A stretch of DNA of 64,000 nt from Isochrysis galbana. Lineage: Eukaryota > Haptophyta > Isochrysidales > Isochrysidaceae. Location of the stretch: NCBI GenBank assembly GCA_018136815.1, contig CM030931.1:1043511-1107510 (forward strand). The letters are read 5' to 3'. The position numbers were made by a program, and so were the translations under genes. Below the pieces are notes generated by a model. The model was not told the origin of the DNA. It searched no databases and saw nothing but the letters and a program-made list of their open reading frames with translations. This document shows, one piece after another, positions 10,331-20,357 of this stretch (position 1 is the first letter of the stretch; every line of letters begins with the position of its first letter).

Positions 10331-10654
10331 TACGGGAGGTCGGCGATTGATGCCTCTGCTCCATTGGCCATTGGGCATTGGGAGCTAGTCAAGTTTGGGA
10401 GGCGGGAGGGCTGGTGTGAGTGGGATGGGGGCCATGATGTGGTGGTTGTTGTATGGGTATGGCCAGGCCGTGCGTGGTGGCCGTCTAGGCGTGTTGCGGG
10501 CCGTGGCTCGCAGGCACCTAGGTGGTGGAGGCACCTTGGCGAGGGCGCTTTGGCTTTGGCGGCGCAGCGTCGGCCATGAGCCGATCGTCTAGCGCGGTAG
10601 GGGGGGTGGCAGGAGAGCAGCGCGCGCTCCATGACCCTATCGCTTTTACGATAG
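10330..10654 (-). mobile_element. 5' end of a second ORF1-type retroelement (hairpin CTATCG/CGATAG)
   Basis: On the minus strand CTATCG-TAAAAG-CGATAG (10637-10654) is followed by GGTC and ATG at 10632, then MERALLSCHPP. It is a frameshifted relative of MERAPPPSLATAALAALDE at 26196. The stem differs from its neighbour at 10216 at several paired positions. The 3' part is missing. Confidence 0.65.
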
Positions 10655-11118
10655 TTGTAAATGATAACGATGAAATTCTCTCAAAGCATCCAGCTAGACG
10701 CCTTACTTCCCACACATTGGCCGACAAATCGTAAGTAGTAGCCATGACGAACCCACTCATTGGGGTGCAGGAGGAGCAAGATTACTTGCCACTTTCTCCC
10801 CCCAAAGTGAAGCGGCTGTCGGCTGTCATGATCATTAATCTCGCATTGCCTTCACAGTTCATCCCAAGTCTTTTGTGGAAGCACGGTCTGCCCCCCGATT
10901 ATTCGGCGATTAAGCCGGTTCCAATCTGCGTCGCATATTCAACAATGGAATGAAACTTATTGACCTAGCGTGTTGCGCAACATCAATTGATGGCACGAGC
11001 CTTGCTCAGGTCGATCTTGTGAAATCGCACAGACCCCATCAGGCGTTCAGGAAGTTCAGTCTCTGAGGCAGCCTGCATATAGACGATATTTCGATGATGA
11101 ATAACACTAGAAGTTCGT
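10655..11118. other. Intergenic; no supported feature
   Basis: A plus-strand frame at 10744-10953 (69 codons) begins with a real ATG but resembles nothing I know. I do not call it. The rest is the 3' side of the DUF1336 gene. Confidence 0.4.
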
Positions 11119-13874
11119 CTATTCCGCGCAACGGGGAATTGGGGCGATAGCATGCTTCAAAGCATGCACTTGAGCGAGGAGCTGTACCATGAGCAAAATG
11201 ATGCATGAGAAGACGGGAAGCGAGCACACCTCAAGTACGAACCCAAGATCAACGACGAGACCTCTCGCCGCTGATTCGACGCCCCTCCACATATTCGTGG
11301 CCATCGAGCTAGAAACAATGTCCGCGTTCACCTCGAAATACCCAGGACCCGTATAGTACTTTGTCTTGATGGCCTTAATTAGAACAGGGCGCGACCCAAC
11401 CAATTTCCGCACAATAAAGTTGCCCTCGACGACGCATGGTATAAGTTTGAGCCGTGCGCCGCGCCACTTGTCATCATCTACATCCATCATTTGCCGCCAA
11501 AGCGCCATAAACTTGGCGTCAGTTTGAGCGCGCTCCGACATCGCCCACCAAAGCACAACGGAGACGCTGCCTCCCGCCCTCGATGGGCACTGAAAATTGA
11601 TGATGAGAAACTCACGGCCAGGATACACTTCACGCAATTGGGCCATTTTCGCAGAATATGCCCCCTCGGCGACGTGATCTTGTTTCTGCTTGGCACGCTG
11701 AAGGTCGACGCCCAGCAATGTCAATGCTGCCCAATCGCACGGGACCTTGGCCTTCGTTGAAAGATAATCGGGACCACGCACCCGAAAGGCAAAAGCTGGA
11801 GGCTCGGAGACATAATGGCCTTTGCGCCCTGCGTTGCTCACTCCAGCAGGACAGCTAAATTCTACTTGCGCCGCCTCGGTGTCAGCACTCACCCTCTCTG
11901 CCGAAGCACCTGACTCCAGCATAGCGTCCTCCGAGGGCAGACTAGACGACCAAGTCATCATTGCAACGATTGGTGTGACGTGTAGCTGAGATTGCGCATA
12001 TTGCAAAGTCTCGACTGCGGATGCTTCCAGAAGGGACTTGTCTTCAGAGGTTTCGCCGATGTTGTGCATGGACGGCGTGCTCGTGTCTTGACGATTGGTC
12101 AGCTCAGGGAGGTCCTCTGCAAACAGCACGTTGACTTTTGGCCTCGATCCCGTAGGCCAGTCAACGACATCAGCTGAGTTTCGCCCTGCTGCTTCTAGCA
12201 CCGCTGGGTGAGAGTCGGCGCCGAAGACGCTTCTGTCCTCAGCAATAGCATCGTTCCTCTCAAATCCAGGGTCCTCGCTGGATACTTCCGGATACTGTGC
12301 ATGTGTCGCCATCGCTAAAGGCTCGTGGGATCCAATGCTTGAGGTCGAGTGTTTGGGGCTGCCTAGGAAATCTTCTAGCAAACTAGATCCGGTACCATTC
12401 AGGTGCCCCTCGGCTTCGTTCTCGAATGGCCCCATCTGGGGCCCTCCATCTTCCACTTTTGGTTGGCCGACTTCTTGGTCGATATTGCCGTCAGGACCTA
12501 CTATCCCCGCATTGGAAGCGCAATGTGCATTGGGTACGGCCTCATCAAGTAGACTTGGCACGCTCATACTCAAAACCATACGGGGCGAATTCTGTGGTGA
12601 ATCGCCCGCACTCCCCGTGGTCGAGCTCGACTTGCTGGCGCCACAGCTCAAGTCTCTGACGGGCGACCCAGCAAGAGCTGGGTTCGAGCTAGATTGCACA
12701 CTGCTGCCGGTGCTGCCAGGGGCCTCGGCCAGCGAGCCCATGAGGCTGAGACATATGGACAGGTGCTGTTCCAGCATGTTTGAATACTCAGCCAAAAACA
12801 CAGAGCGACGCAGCCTCCGTGACGCGCTAGATATAGCTGCGAGGCCCTTGACGAGGGTAATCAGACAATCCGCATACTCACGGAGCGTGTGCCCATGTAA
12901 CGCCGCTTCGAAGGAGGAGGAGCGGTTGTGCTCCTCGCGCACCAACGTCTTACAGAGGACAGACTTAGTGCTCGTGCCAAAGACAGCTTCCCTCGAGAAA
13001 GACGCTGTGCGCCTCACCATACGTGCTGCAGAACGAGAGTAGGAGCTCTTCCCAACGCCATGGCCGCGCAGGTAGGTGATTGCAGACTGTGCAGAACGTC
13101 GGACGTTCGCATCGAACAAGAGGAATTGTTGCATCAGCGGGTCATGAAGATCGAAGTCGGGCGCAATGCCCGTTAGCAAGGCCCTGTCTGAGCTTCGGCG
13201 AGAGACCACCATCGGGGATCCAGTTCTCGACAGGGGAAATCCAGCGACTAGCCTCTCTACCTCAGGAACAATGTTAGGGCTGGCTGAAGAATCGCAGGGC
13301 TGTTCGTCGCCAATGTCAGAAGTGAAGTGGCGCTTAGAGGAACATCTGACCCAAGTGTCCGCCTCTTCTACAAAATTTACTCCGTCCTTCTCCAAGCTTG
13401 GCTCTGCCTCTTCGATGGCACTGCCGATGCGCGGCAATGGCCCGGCAATTTCAAAGTGGACATCTTCATCCGTTGCTTTCGGACGCCTACATCACGGGAC
13501 TTGCGTCGTCAACAAGTGTGCACGTAGACATAACGGTCGATGGGGCTTCCAGGGGACAAAGGAGACATGTACCCAGCTGCGTACACAATTCGCAGCGTGG
13601 GCTGCTAGCTACTCGTGCACAGAAGCAAGACGTCCGCTCGGCTCGTCAAGCGAGCGCACCCTTCTAGGTTTGGAGTTCGATCCACTCTCGCTTCCTTCGA
13701 GGAGGAGGGACCTCTGGTGTAGCCCTTGACACCACTCACAATCGTCTTGACGCGACTCGGCCGGAGGAGTTTGAGGGGCGAGACGTCGCTATCGTACGCG
13801 AGCTGCTCGGCGAGCTGAGCGAGTGAGAGCACGTTGGGCGCGTCGTCATGCTCCGAGATGCTCTCCTCGGCCAT
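11119..13874 (-). CDS. EDR2-like protein with C-terminal DUF1336 domain
   Basis: The main exon (about 13480 down to 11119) has a long low-complexity N-terminal part and, from about residue 555, the conserved EDR2_C/DUF1336 block: FRVRGPDYLSTKAKVP, FLIINFQCPS, RLKLIPCVVEGNFIVRKLVG, YFEVNADIVSSSMA and VVDLGFVLE. In plants this domain lies at the C-terminus of ENHANCED DISEASE RESISTANCE 2, a lipid-binding regulator of cell death. The PH and START domains of plant EDR2 are not seen here. The main frame has no ATG at its 5' end. A likely first exon is 13740-13874 (45 codons from ATG 13874, donor GTGAGT), but I could not settle the acceptor or exclude a middle exon. A hydrophobic tail (VQLLAQ region) follows the domain. 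Confidence 0.8.
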
Positions 13875-13925
13875 CGAGAGGAGCTCCACAGCCGCGCGAG
13901 CGGTCCGTCGCGGCGAGGCGAGGCG

Positions 13926-13990
13926 GGGTGGGGTGGGGCGGGGCGGGGCGGGGCGGGGCGGGGCGGGGCGGGGCGGGACGGGGGGGGGGC
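13926..13990 (+). repeat. (GGGGC)n tract
   Basis: About nine units of GGGGC followed by a G run lie about 50-115 nt upstream of the likely first exon of the DUF1336 gene. Such tracts can form G-quadruplexes or R-loops. It also produces long spurious frames on both strands. Confidence 0.85.
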
Positions 13991-13999
13991 GGCGAGGAA

Positions 14000-14785
14000 G
14001 GGAAGCAGAGGAGAACGAGCACGCCCGGCGGGGCGGGGGAAGGGGGAGGTGGGGGGCTAGCTGGAGTATCGCGAACTAGAAGGAAAAGTGAGAGGTTATG
14101 CTGGTGGGATGAGAGAGAGAGAGGAGGGAACACGCCACGAGAGAAGACGGAAGAAAAGGCGACGATTATGTGGAAATCTTGTTTTGTTCAGCTACGCTCG
14201 TCTGCTCACCCCTCCACTCCCAGGCTCACCAAGGCAGGCGTACTCCCTCCTCCCTTCTTCTTTCACTCACTAAGCGCACCCGCGCAGATCCTCCTCGCAT
14301 GGGCCGCCCGCAAAAGTAGACTGGCTTCGCGGGCGGATGAATACAGAATTGTATACTACTCTAGAGTACTACTCCGTAGGTACTCAACTCCTACCACCCC
14401 AGTCCTTCCCCTTGATATTTCTTGCCCACGGGGGCCTGGGCCCTCCTCAAAGGTACTCCGCCATGGGCATGGAGGATGGTCAGGCTGCTAGCACACCAAC
14501 AGCTCCAGTTGCACACCTTCACAGCCCGGACGGCGTGTGGCCCACGGGCGCTAGGCGGCCTGTCATTCTAATCCTAGATGAGAAAAAAAAGAGGGGGGGC
14601 GTCCAAAAATAGTAAAAAAGTAAAAACAGTAAATGTAAATAGTCTTGTTTTTGGCCTTCCTAGAAAAATAGACAAAAACAGTCCCAAAAATAGTACCGGA
14701 GGGGGGGCTCTCTTACGAATTCTTGCCGGGCGAGGGCGCTCGGTCGGGTGCGCGCGCGCGCTCTCTCCCGCTCGCTCACTCGCAA
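14000..14785. other. No supported gene; low-complexity DNA
   Basis: Purine-rich and A-rich tracts. TACTCTAGAGTA at 14357-14368 is a perfect 12-bp palindrome resembling the upstream palindromes of the MerC, sulfotransferase and DUF-like genes, but no gene start is evident nearby. Confidence 0.4.
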
Positions 14786-15890
14786 AACTATTGTTATAGT
14801 TTGAGCGATGGAGCGCGCTAGGCCCAGGCCAGAATATGTAGTTTGGCCAACCCAAATATGTAGCATTTATATGTAGAAAATATGTAGAGATCTGTAGCAA
14901 GGCATCCAAATAGGTGCCCAAATATGCGGCAAATATGTAGATATGTTGATAAAAACTTGCAAACACAAAATACAAAATACCAATCAATAGCACCTACTAC
15001 ACCAAGGAGAGGGTCTAGTCTAGGGGCAGAGTGTGCAATCAATGCATGTGCATGTGTAAAGCTCGCCGAAAAGGGAGCCGGCGCTGAGGGCGATGACGAC
15101 GCCTGAGCCCAAGTGTGTGTGCACGATCTTGTCGCCCACCTTGAAGTCGTCGGCGTAGTCGTCGGCGTAGTCGTCGAGCTCTGGCTGAGGGCACCGAGGA
15201 CTCGCTCGCACTCGTTGCTTGCGTCGAAGCGCGCGATGGGATCGTTGTCGTTGCGCTCGGTGCAATCGCCGTTCATGCCCATGTGGTTCGTGAGTAGAGA
15301 AAGAGGGGGAGGGCGGGGAGTGAGGAGTGAGAGAGCGGAGAGCGAGCACGACACCGGGTTCCGGGTTGATCGCTTGATCGTCGAAATTATTCACTTAAAA
15401 AGCGTTCTTTTATACGTCACCAGGTGTCGGCTTGCTTTGCACTACGCTGCGCGCCTCGCGCCTCCGCCGCGTCTCGCGCCAAGAGATGCCTCGCGCCAAA
15501 ATCACTTGCGTGGCAGAGTGCAATATAATGAATATAAATATAAATAGCTAAATAGCATGAAATATGAAATATGTGCCCAAATATGTAGTGCAGATGGTCT
15601 ATAACCGTACATATGTTGGGGGAGGGCAATTTGGGCACCCAAATATGTCGCAGATTGTAGGGCCAAAAATCTGCCCAAATATGTAGAAAAATCTTTAAAT
15701 ATTCTGGCCTGGGCCTAGAGCGCGCGCCGACCGCTCCCACCTCCCAGCCCCCTGCCGTCACGACGCCCCACCGGGGCCGCGCCAAGCCGCCGGAGCCAAA
15801 GCGCTCGCAGGCCTCAGCCCCACCAGACACCGACGTCGACATGGCGCCCGCCGCCCTTGCCTCCTCACCAACCTCAGAAGCAGGGAACAG
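14786..15890 (+). mobile_element. ORF1-type retroelement 5' end, interrupted by a hAT MITE
   Basis: The hairpin AACTATTGTTATAGTT (14786-14801) precedes ATGGAGCGCGC (14808). The ORF1 reading resumes at 15718 after the MITE as GAGCGCGCGCCGACCGCTCC and matches 59964 onwards until about 15890. Removing the MITE and one copy of GAGCGCGC restores the uninterrupted arrangement seen at 59961. Confidence 0.8.
14819..15717. mobile_element. hAT-type MITE with 8-bp target duplication
   Basis: The ends are inverted repeats: TAGGCCCAGGCCAGAATAT at 14819 and its complement ending GGGCCTA at 15717. They are flanked by the direct repeat GAGCGCGC (14811-14818 and 15718-15725). The 8-bp duplication and a TAGG terminus are typical of the hAT superfamily. 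Both subterminal regions carry many copies of CCCAAATATGTAG and variants. No transposase is encoded; the centre has only low-complexity frames. Confidence 0.85.
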
Positions 15891-15943
15891 ACAATAATAA
15901 AACAATTAATGTTATATCCTAATCCTAGCCAACCAGGCTCACC

Positions 15944-16050
15944 GTGTTTGTTCCGTGTTTGCTGCGCGGCACGGAGCATGGAATGGAAACACGGCGAAAC
16001 ACGGTTGTGTTTGGCCTCTGTAGAAACACACTGATCCTGTGTTTCACATG
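15944..16050 (+). repeat. GAAACACGG-rich repeat, copy also at 61738-61847
   Basis: GAAACACGGCGAAACACGG, then TGTGTTTGG, a short spacer, TGTAGAAACAC and a final GTGTTTC. The copy at 61738-61847 keeps the same order. GAAACACG and CGTGTTTC in both directions suggest binding sites or subterminal repeats of a DNA element. Confidence 0.65.
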
Positions 16051-16052
16051 TA

Positions 16053-16112
16053 GGCCCCCATCGCGGGGTAGGGGCTCCGTTGCCGATGAAGGCTACGGAC
16101 CACAGCACTAAA
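16053..16112 (+). promoter_or_regulatory. Shared upstream element of the PDZ gene
   Basis: CCCCATCGCGGGGTAGGGG, then CTCCGTTGCCGATGA, then a diverged CGGACCACAGCACTA, end about 75 nt before the PDZ gene ATG. It is the only copy on the plus strand and the only one preceding a plus-strand gene, so orientation relative to the gene is preserved. Confidence 0.6.
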
Positions 16113-16182
16113 GTTATACTCGCACAACAAAAAAATCTAACGCCCTGGCTCATTTTGTGCCTCCTTGCACTCGCATACGACC

Positions 16183-16503
16183 ATGCCCAACGACGAGCCA
16201 TTCGCTGATGTCATTATCAATGTGCATAAGGGGCAAAATGGGTACGGCATCTATTTCACGCAGCGTAACGGCGAGATTGTCGTCACGAAGCTTGACCAGG
16301 GGAGCGAGGCACAGAAAGCTGGCGTGCAAATCGACGACAGGCTCATCGCAATCCAAGACAACGACAAACTTTTGCCAGAGGAGACCCCTGGCGCACCAAT
16401 CTACGTGAACTCGGATAACTACTATCGTGCTCTTGATGTCGTGCGAAGCATTAGTTATTGTCGAATGTCTTTTCTTTCGAAAGGCATGAACGGCTTCATG
16501 TGA
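16183..16503 (+). CDS. Small single-PDZ-domain protein
   Basis: A 106-residue protein from ATG 16183. Nearly the whole chain is one PDZ domain: ADVIINVHKGQNGYGIYF provides the carboxylate-binding loop and first strand, IVVTKLDQGSEAQKAGVQIDDRLIAIQD is the conserved core, and YYRALDVVRSI is the final helix. PDZ domains bind C-terminal peptides and act as scaffolds. There is no signal peptide or membrane segment. The shared upstream element lies 75-130 nt before the start. Confidence 0.75.
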   Translation: MPNDEPFADVIINVHKGQNGYGIYFTQRNGEIVVTKLDQGSEAQKAGVQIDDRLIAIQDNDKLLPEETPGAPIYVNSDNYYRALDVVRSISYCRMSFLSKGMNGFM

Positions 16504-18990
16504 TCGTGATCGATGCTGGAGAGATGCAGTGTGATTGCTGGCTTTTGGAACTATGACAAATAGAGCAGGATGCTTGAGCCGTAGAGTGTGGTGAGCTCAA
16601 CGGGCACGTTCAATGATGCCTTCCGAACGCTTTGATATCTTCGTCATCTTCTTCCAGGTTTCTCCTGCTTCCCTTGGCCCTAGTCACCTGGTCAAATGTC
16701 TGTTCTCTAATGCACCAATTGACAACCACATGCAGGGCGATTCGGTGCGACCAATCGTGATGACACAATGTTTCCGAGTGATCGAATAGGAGGAGTGACC
16801 AGCTCGCACTCAAAGCAGTCCAGGTCATCTGTAGTGTAGGCAATCGTTGTCCATGGCAGTGGCATCAAAGGTGATGGCGATGCCAACCACCGCCACTTAC
16901 CAATGGCCTAGGATAGCGTCGGCCTTTGGAATCCCCAACGACGCAGCTCAAATAAGCCGATGTTGCTCCAGGATCGACGTTTGCATCATTGTGGCACAGA
17001 ATGCAGGTTGAAGCGATTTTTATTATTGGTATCCATGATCGAACATACTACTACCTTCACCTTCATTCCAAAACTGAGACGTGAGAGGGGCTTTTAGGAG
17101 GTGAGGTAGAGGCAGAGGCTAGCGGAGGCCCTCCGCACATGGCTAGATTGTTGGAAGGGTACGTCCTGGCTTACCATGGGGATTTGATAACACATTGTGT
17201 TACACTTATAATAGGGGTCAATCGAAAGCAAGCAAATCGGACTCAAATCTCAAATCTCAATTCATGGGCCGATGGCGGCGGTTACGTGACCCCACTCGCT
17301 GAGGTATGCAATGGCCGCCGGGAGGCTTTGCCCGTGCTCTCAGAGCGAGGCACGCGCAGGGAGTTGAGACAACCTAGGATAAGCCTTGTTTGGCACCACA
17401 ACCACCCTGCCGCGGCCCTCGCCCGGCGCTACGCTTTGATCTCCGTCCCGGTTTTCTAGTTCCCGGGAGTGTGTCACATTGTCGTCACATTTCACATTTC
17501 ACGCAGGGTGCCGCAGGGCCTGCGCCTCACGATGACGCGGTCGCTTGCGCTGGTTTGCGAATCCTCATGGTGCCTCGCCGCAACATGTAGAGTCCCATGA
17601 GGGTGAGCACTGGGTCCCAAGAAATTGGAATGATGGTCACATATAGAGAGAAATCGAAGTCGAACACGCGAGCGATATATTGTCACAAACAGTGCGATGA
17701 TGAAGATGGAAGATGGCAGTCCTGTAGCTCATAAGTATTTTGCTATTTTCCACTTGTTGCCATTCGTTCCCCACCAGTTCGTACATTACCGGCAACTGGT
17801 GGATGTTGTAATGTTGTCACTTTTTTTTGCTGTGCATCGAGTAGGGTGTAGGGTGCGGCAGTCACACCCTCTGCGTTCTTCTGACAATCGCGACTGTCAC
17901 GCTCTCTTCGATATTGCTTAACGCCGTCGTTTATGTTTGATCGGGGTACGGGAACGTACGGGAATTCCTTTCCGGTCCCTCCCCCTGCGGTCGCCGAATT
18001 TCCCCCCCGCGGCCGCCGAATAGTTTCCCCCGCGTGGAGCTCTCTTGTTTTCTGTCCGCACGAAAATCGCCTTGCAGGACCACGGACTTAACCCCCCCCC
18101 CGGAGCAAGTGTTACAGGGCCAGCCGTGTAATAGTTGGGCGTTAGCCACACCGCCTAAACCCTCAGGTAAAACTCTCGTAGAAGAGAGAAGAGAGGGGAC
18201 TATTATGCTGAATCCTGCGGTCTTGCGGACTGCCGTGCCGACCGCCGATTCTTCACCTAACCGTCCGGACGGGTGTGGCTGCCCTTTCGTTTAGCTGTTT
18301 CGTCTTTGCTCCTCCCTTGCGTGGTTTTGTTTCGCTCATTCATTGCTCTCTCGCATGGAAGCTCGATTCTAGCAAGGGGGTGTCGCATCCGCGATCGACC
18401 TTTTTGTTTTAGAAGTTGTTTGCGTTTCTTTGTTCCCTCCTTGCAGGCTAGCCACGAGTCACCGTCGTAGTGTCCTACATTCGTCCATTCGCCCTTGTTG
18501 CCCTCGCCTCCTTTATCGCCTCCTTTGTCGCCTGCTTGCCCCCCACCTGGCTTACCTCCTTGCGTGCTCCTCGCGTTTTAGGCTAAGTCGCGCGGTCAGG
18601 TATCGCCGGGGCAAGGAACCGCCCCATGTGTGACCCTGATTCCCCCTCAGGTGTTGGCCGTTGGATTATATCGTGGCGCTATTTTACTTCGGTCTTCATC
18701 AAATCACTTAAGGGTTTTCGAAAGATTCCCTCCTTATTCCTGTGCGTAACTGTCGCCCCGTCGGATCGTCCGTCGCCCCGTCGCTCTCTTGTCGGCATTC
18801 TCTTCCTTGTTCGATCTGCCAGCGGGTTCCTGTGCGTTCCGTGATAGGGATACGTTAGTGTGGAGAGTGTTGATGTGAGTGTAGTGTCATCTCGTCGGTC
18901 CATCGGCCTCTAACCGTCTGTCGGCTGTCGTTCTTCGTTCGTCGCTCTCGTCCTCGTTCTCGTCCCCGTTCTCGTCCCTCGTTCTCAACA
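16504..18990. other. No supported gene
   Basis: About 2.5 kb of mixed sequence without a frame that looks like a conserved protein. From about 17930 it becomes pyrimidine-rich and leads into the Ser/Pro-rich gag-like frame at 19055, so 18600-19054 is probably the untranslated leader of that element. Confidence 0.35.
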
Positions 18991-19054
18991 CTACCTCAAT
19001 ACCAAACCTCTCCAATCCCTCAGCCCCAGCCTATCCATCCCGATCCGCCCAGCC

Positions 19055-19285
19055 ATGTCCGCTCCGTCGTCGCGCTCGCCCTCGCCCAGGCCCGTCCTCC
19101 CGCCTTTCTCTGCTGAGGAGGTGGTCCAGCCCGTCATTGGCCACTCCCCAACTTCCGCCGCGCCTCTCGCCGCTTCCCTTCCGTTCCCTCCGTTCCCATC
19201 CGAGGCAGTGGTAACCTCGGATCCGTCAGCCTCTGCGCTTGTTCGCAGGGCTCGTTCTCGTTCCCGCTCCGGAGTTTTGTTTTTA
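19055..19285 (+). pseudogene. Ser/Pro-rich gag-like ORF, 5' fragment
   Basis: Begins ATGTCCGCTCC after a TCTCGTTCTCGT-rich leader and reads MSAPSSRSPSPRPVLPPFSA. Leader and first residues parallel those of the longer frame starting at 36648 (MSLSPPSSPSLKPACPPSSA). It breaks near 19285 into unrelated A/T-rich sequence. I infer a retroelement gag-type gene because the frame recurs at four places. Confidence 0.45.
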
Positions 19286-19319
19286 GTTTTATTTTTGAAC
19301 TGGCAGCCTAGGAACTAAC

Positions 19320-20100
19320 ATCAGTATATCAGCTCCTGGGGAGCTAATACTAATGCATCAGTACTAATATGCAGTACTTACAGCCCAACTAGGGGTAGAG
19401 GCTGGAGCTGATGAGGGGTGGGTGGCTGAGTGAGGGGTACTGGGAGGGGCGGGGTTGGTTCGGTGGGAGTGGACTGGCGGAGGTGGTGGGGGTGTGTTGA
19501 AGGGTTGGGTGAAGGGGAGGAAAAGGGAAGGCTGAGTAGGTGGGGACGGCGGAGACGTTGGACGGCCCAGTAGGGGAGGGCTGTTCGGACGAGGCGGGGT
19601 GCGGGAGGGGAGAGTAGAACATCGGTTGTGCAGGCGTGGCGGTGGTACTGGGATGTTGTGACCAGTCGTGTGGTTGTGGTTGTGCAAGATGTGCTTGAGT
19701 GGATTGTGGGCAGGGTGTGTGGAGGGGTTGGTCAGGCTGGGACGGAAGACACAGAGGGGCGGCAAAACGTCACGCGCGGGGGGGGGGCGCGCGGGCGCGG
19801 GAAAATAATAGACGGAAAGGGAGTCGGGAACTCAAGGAAGCACTCGGGGAATAAGCGGGAAGGGAAAGAGGGGAGGGGGCTTCCGCTGAAGGGCCGACGG
19901 GACGGTGCGAGGAGGAGGGAATCGGGGTGCGACGACAGAAGGGGGTCGCGCGGGGAAACCGCGCTAGCTGGGAGCGTATAAGACGGGTAAGTGTACAAGG
20001 CCCCTCCTTTACCCGCAACAAGGGCGGTGTTCGTTAGTGACGGGAGAACCCGAAACTAGTAGGTGTGTAGCCCAGAATCTTCAGATGTTTCTGTTATCGC
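19320..20100. other. G-rich filler ending in a LINE 3' end
   Basis: 19390-19800 is G-rich on the plus strand with no credible gene. Near 20056-20087 the string TAGGTGTGTAGCCCAGAATC plus TTCAGAT matches the 3' terminus of the LINE copy ending at 28707, so a 3' remnant lies here. Confidence 0.45.
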
Positions 20101-20103
20101 CAA

Positions 20104-20290
20104 CTATCGTTAAACAGATACAGTCATGGAGCGCGCGCCGCCATCCGAGCCCTTTGATGCTCTCGCTACGCACGCAGCATTGGACCCTCTCACAACAGAT
20201 TACATACCGTCACAACAGATTACATACCCAAGCTTGGCTCGGCGGGAATCGTTCATTGGCATACCTGCAGAGTAACCACGTCGTTCCGAT
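20104..20290 (+). mobile_element. ORF1-type retroelement 5' fragment
   Basis: A weakened hairpin CTATC-GTTAAACA-GATAC (20104-20121) is followed by AGTC and ATG 20126 (MERAPPSEPFDALATHAALD). A 16-bp duplication of CACAACAGATTACATA occurs inside it. It ends near the 3' end of the Pus10 gene. Confidence 0.55.
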
Positions 20291-20357
20291 TGGACTTCAT
20301 CCGCTGGCCCTTGTCCCATTACTACGTAGGGCTATTGTTTCCCTACTTTATGGACGC

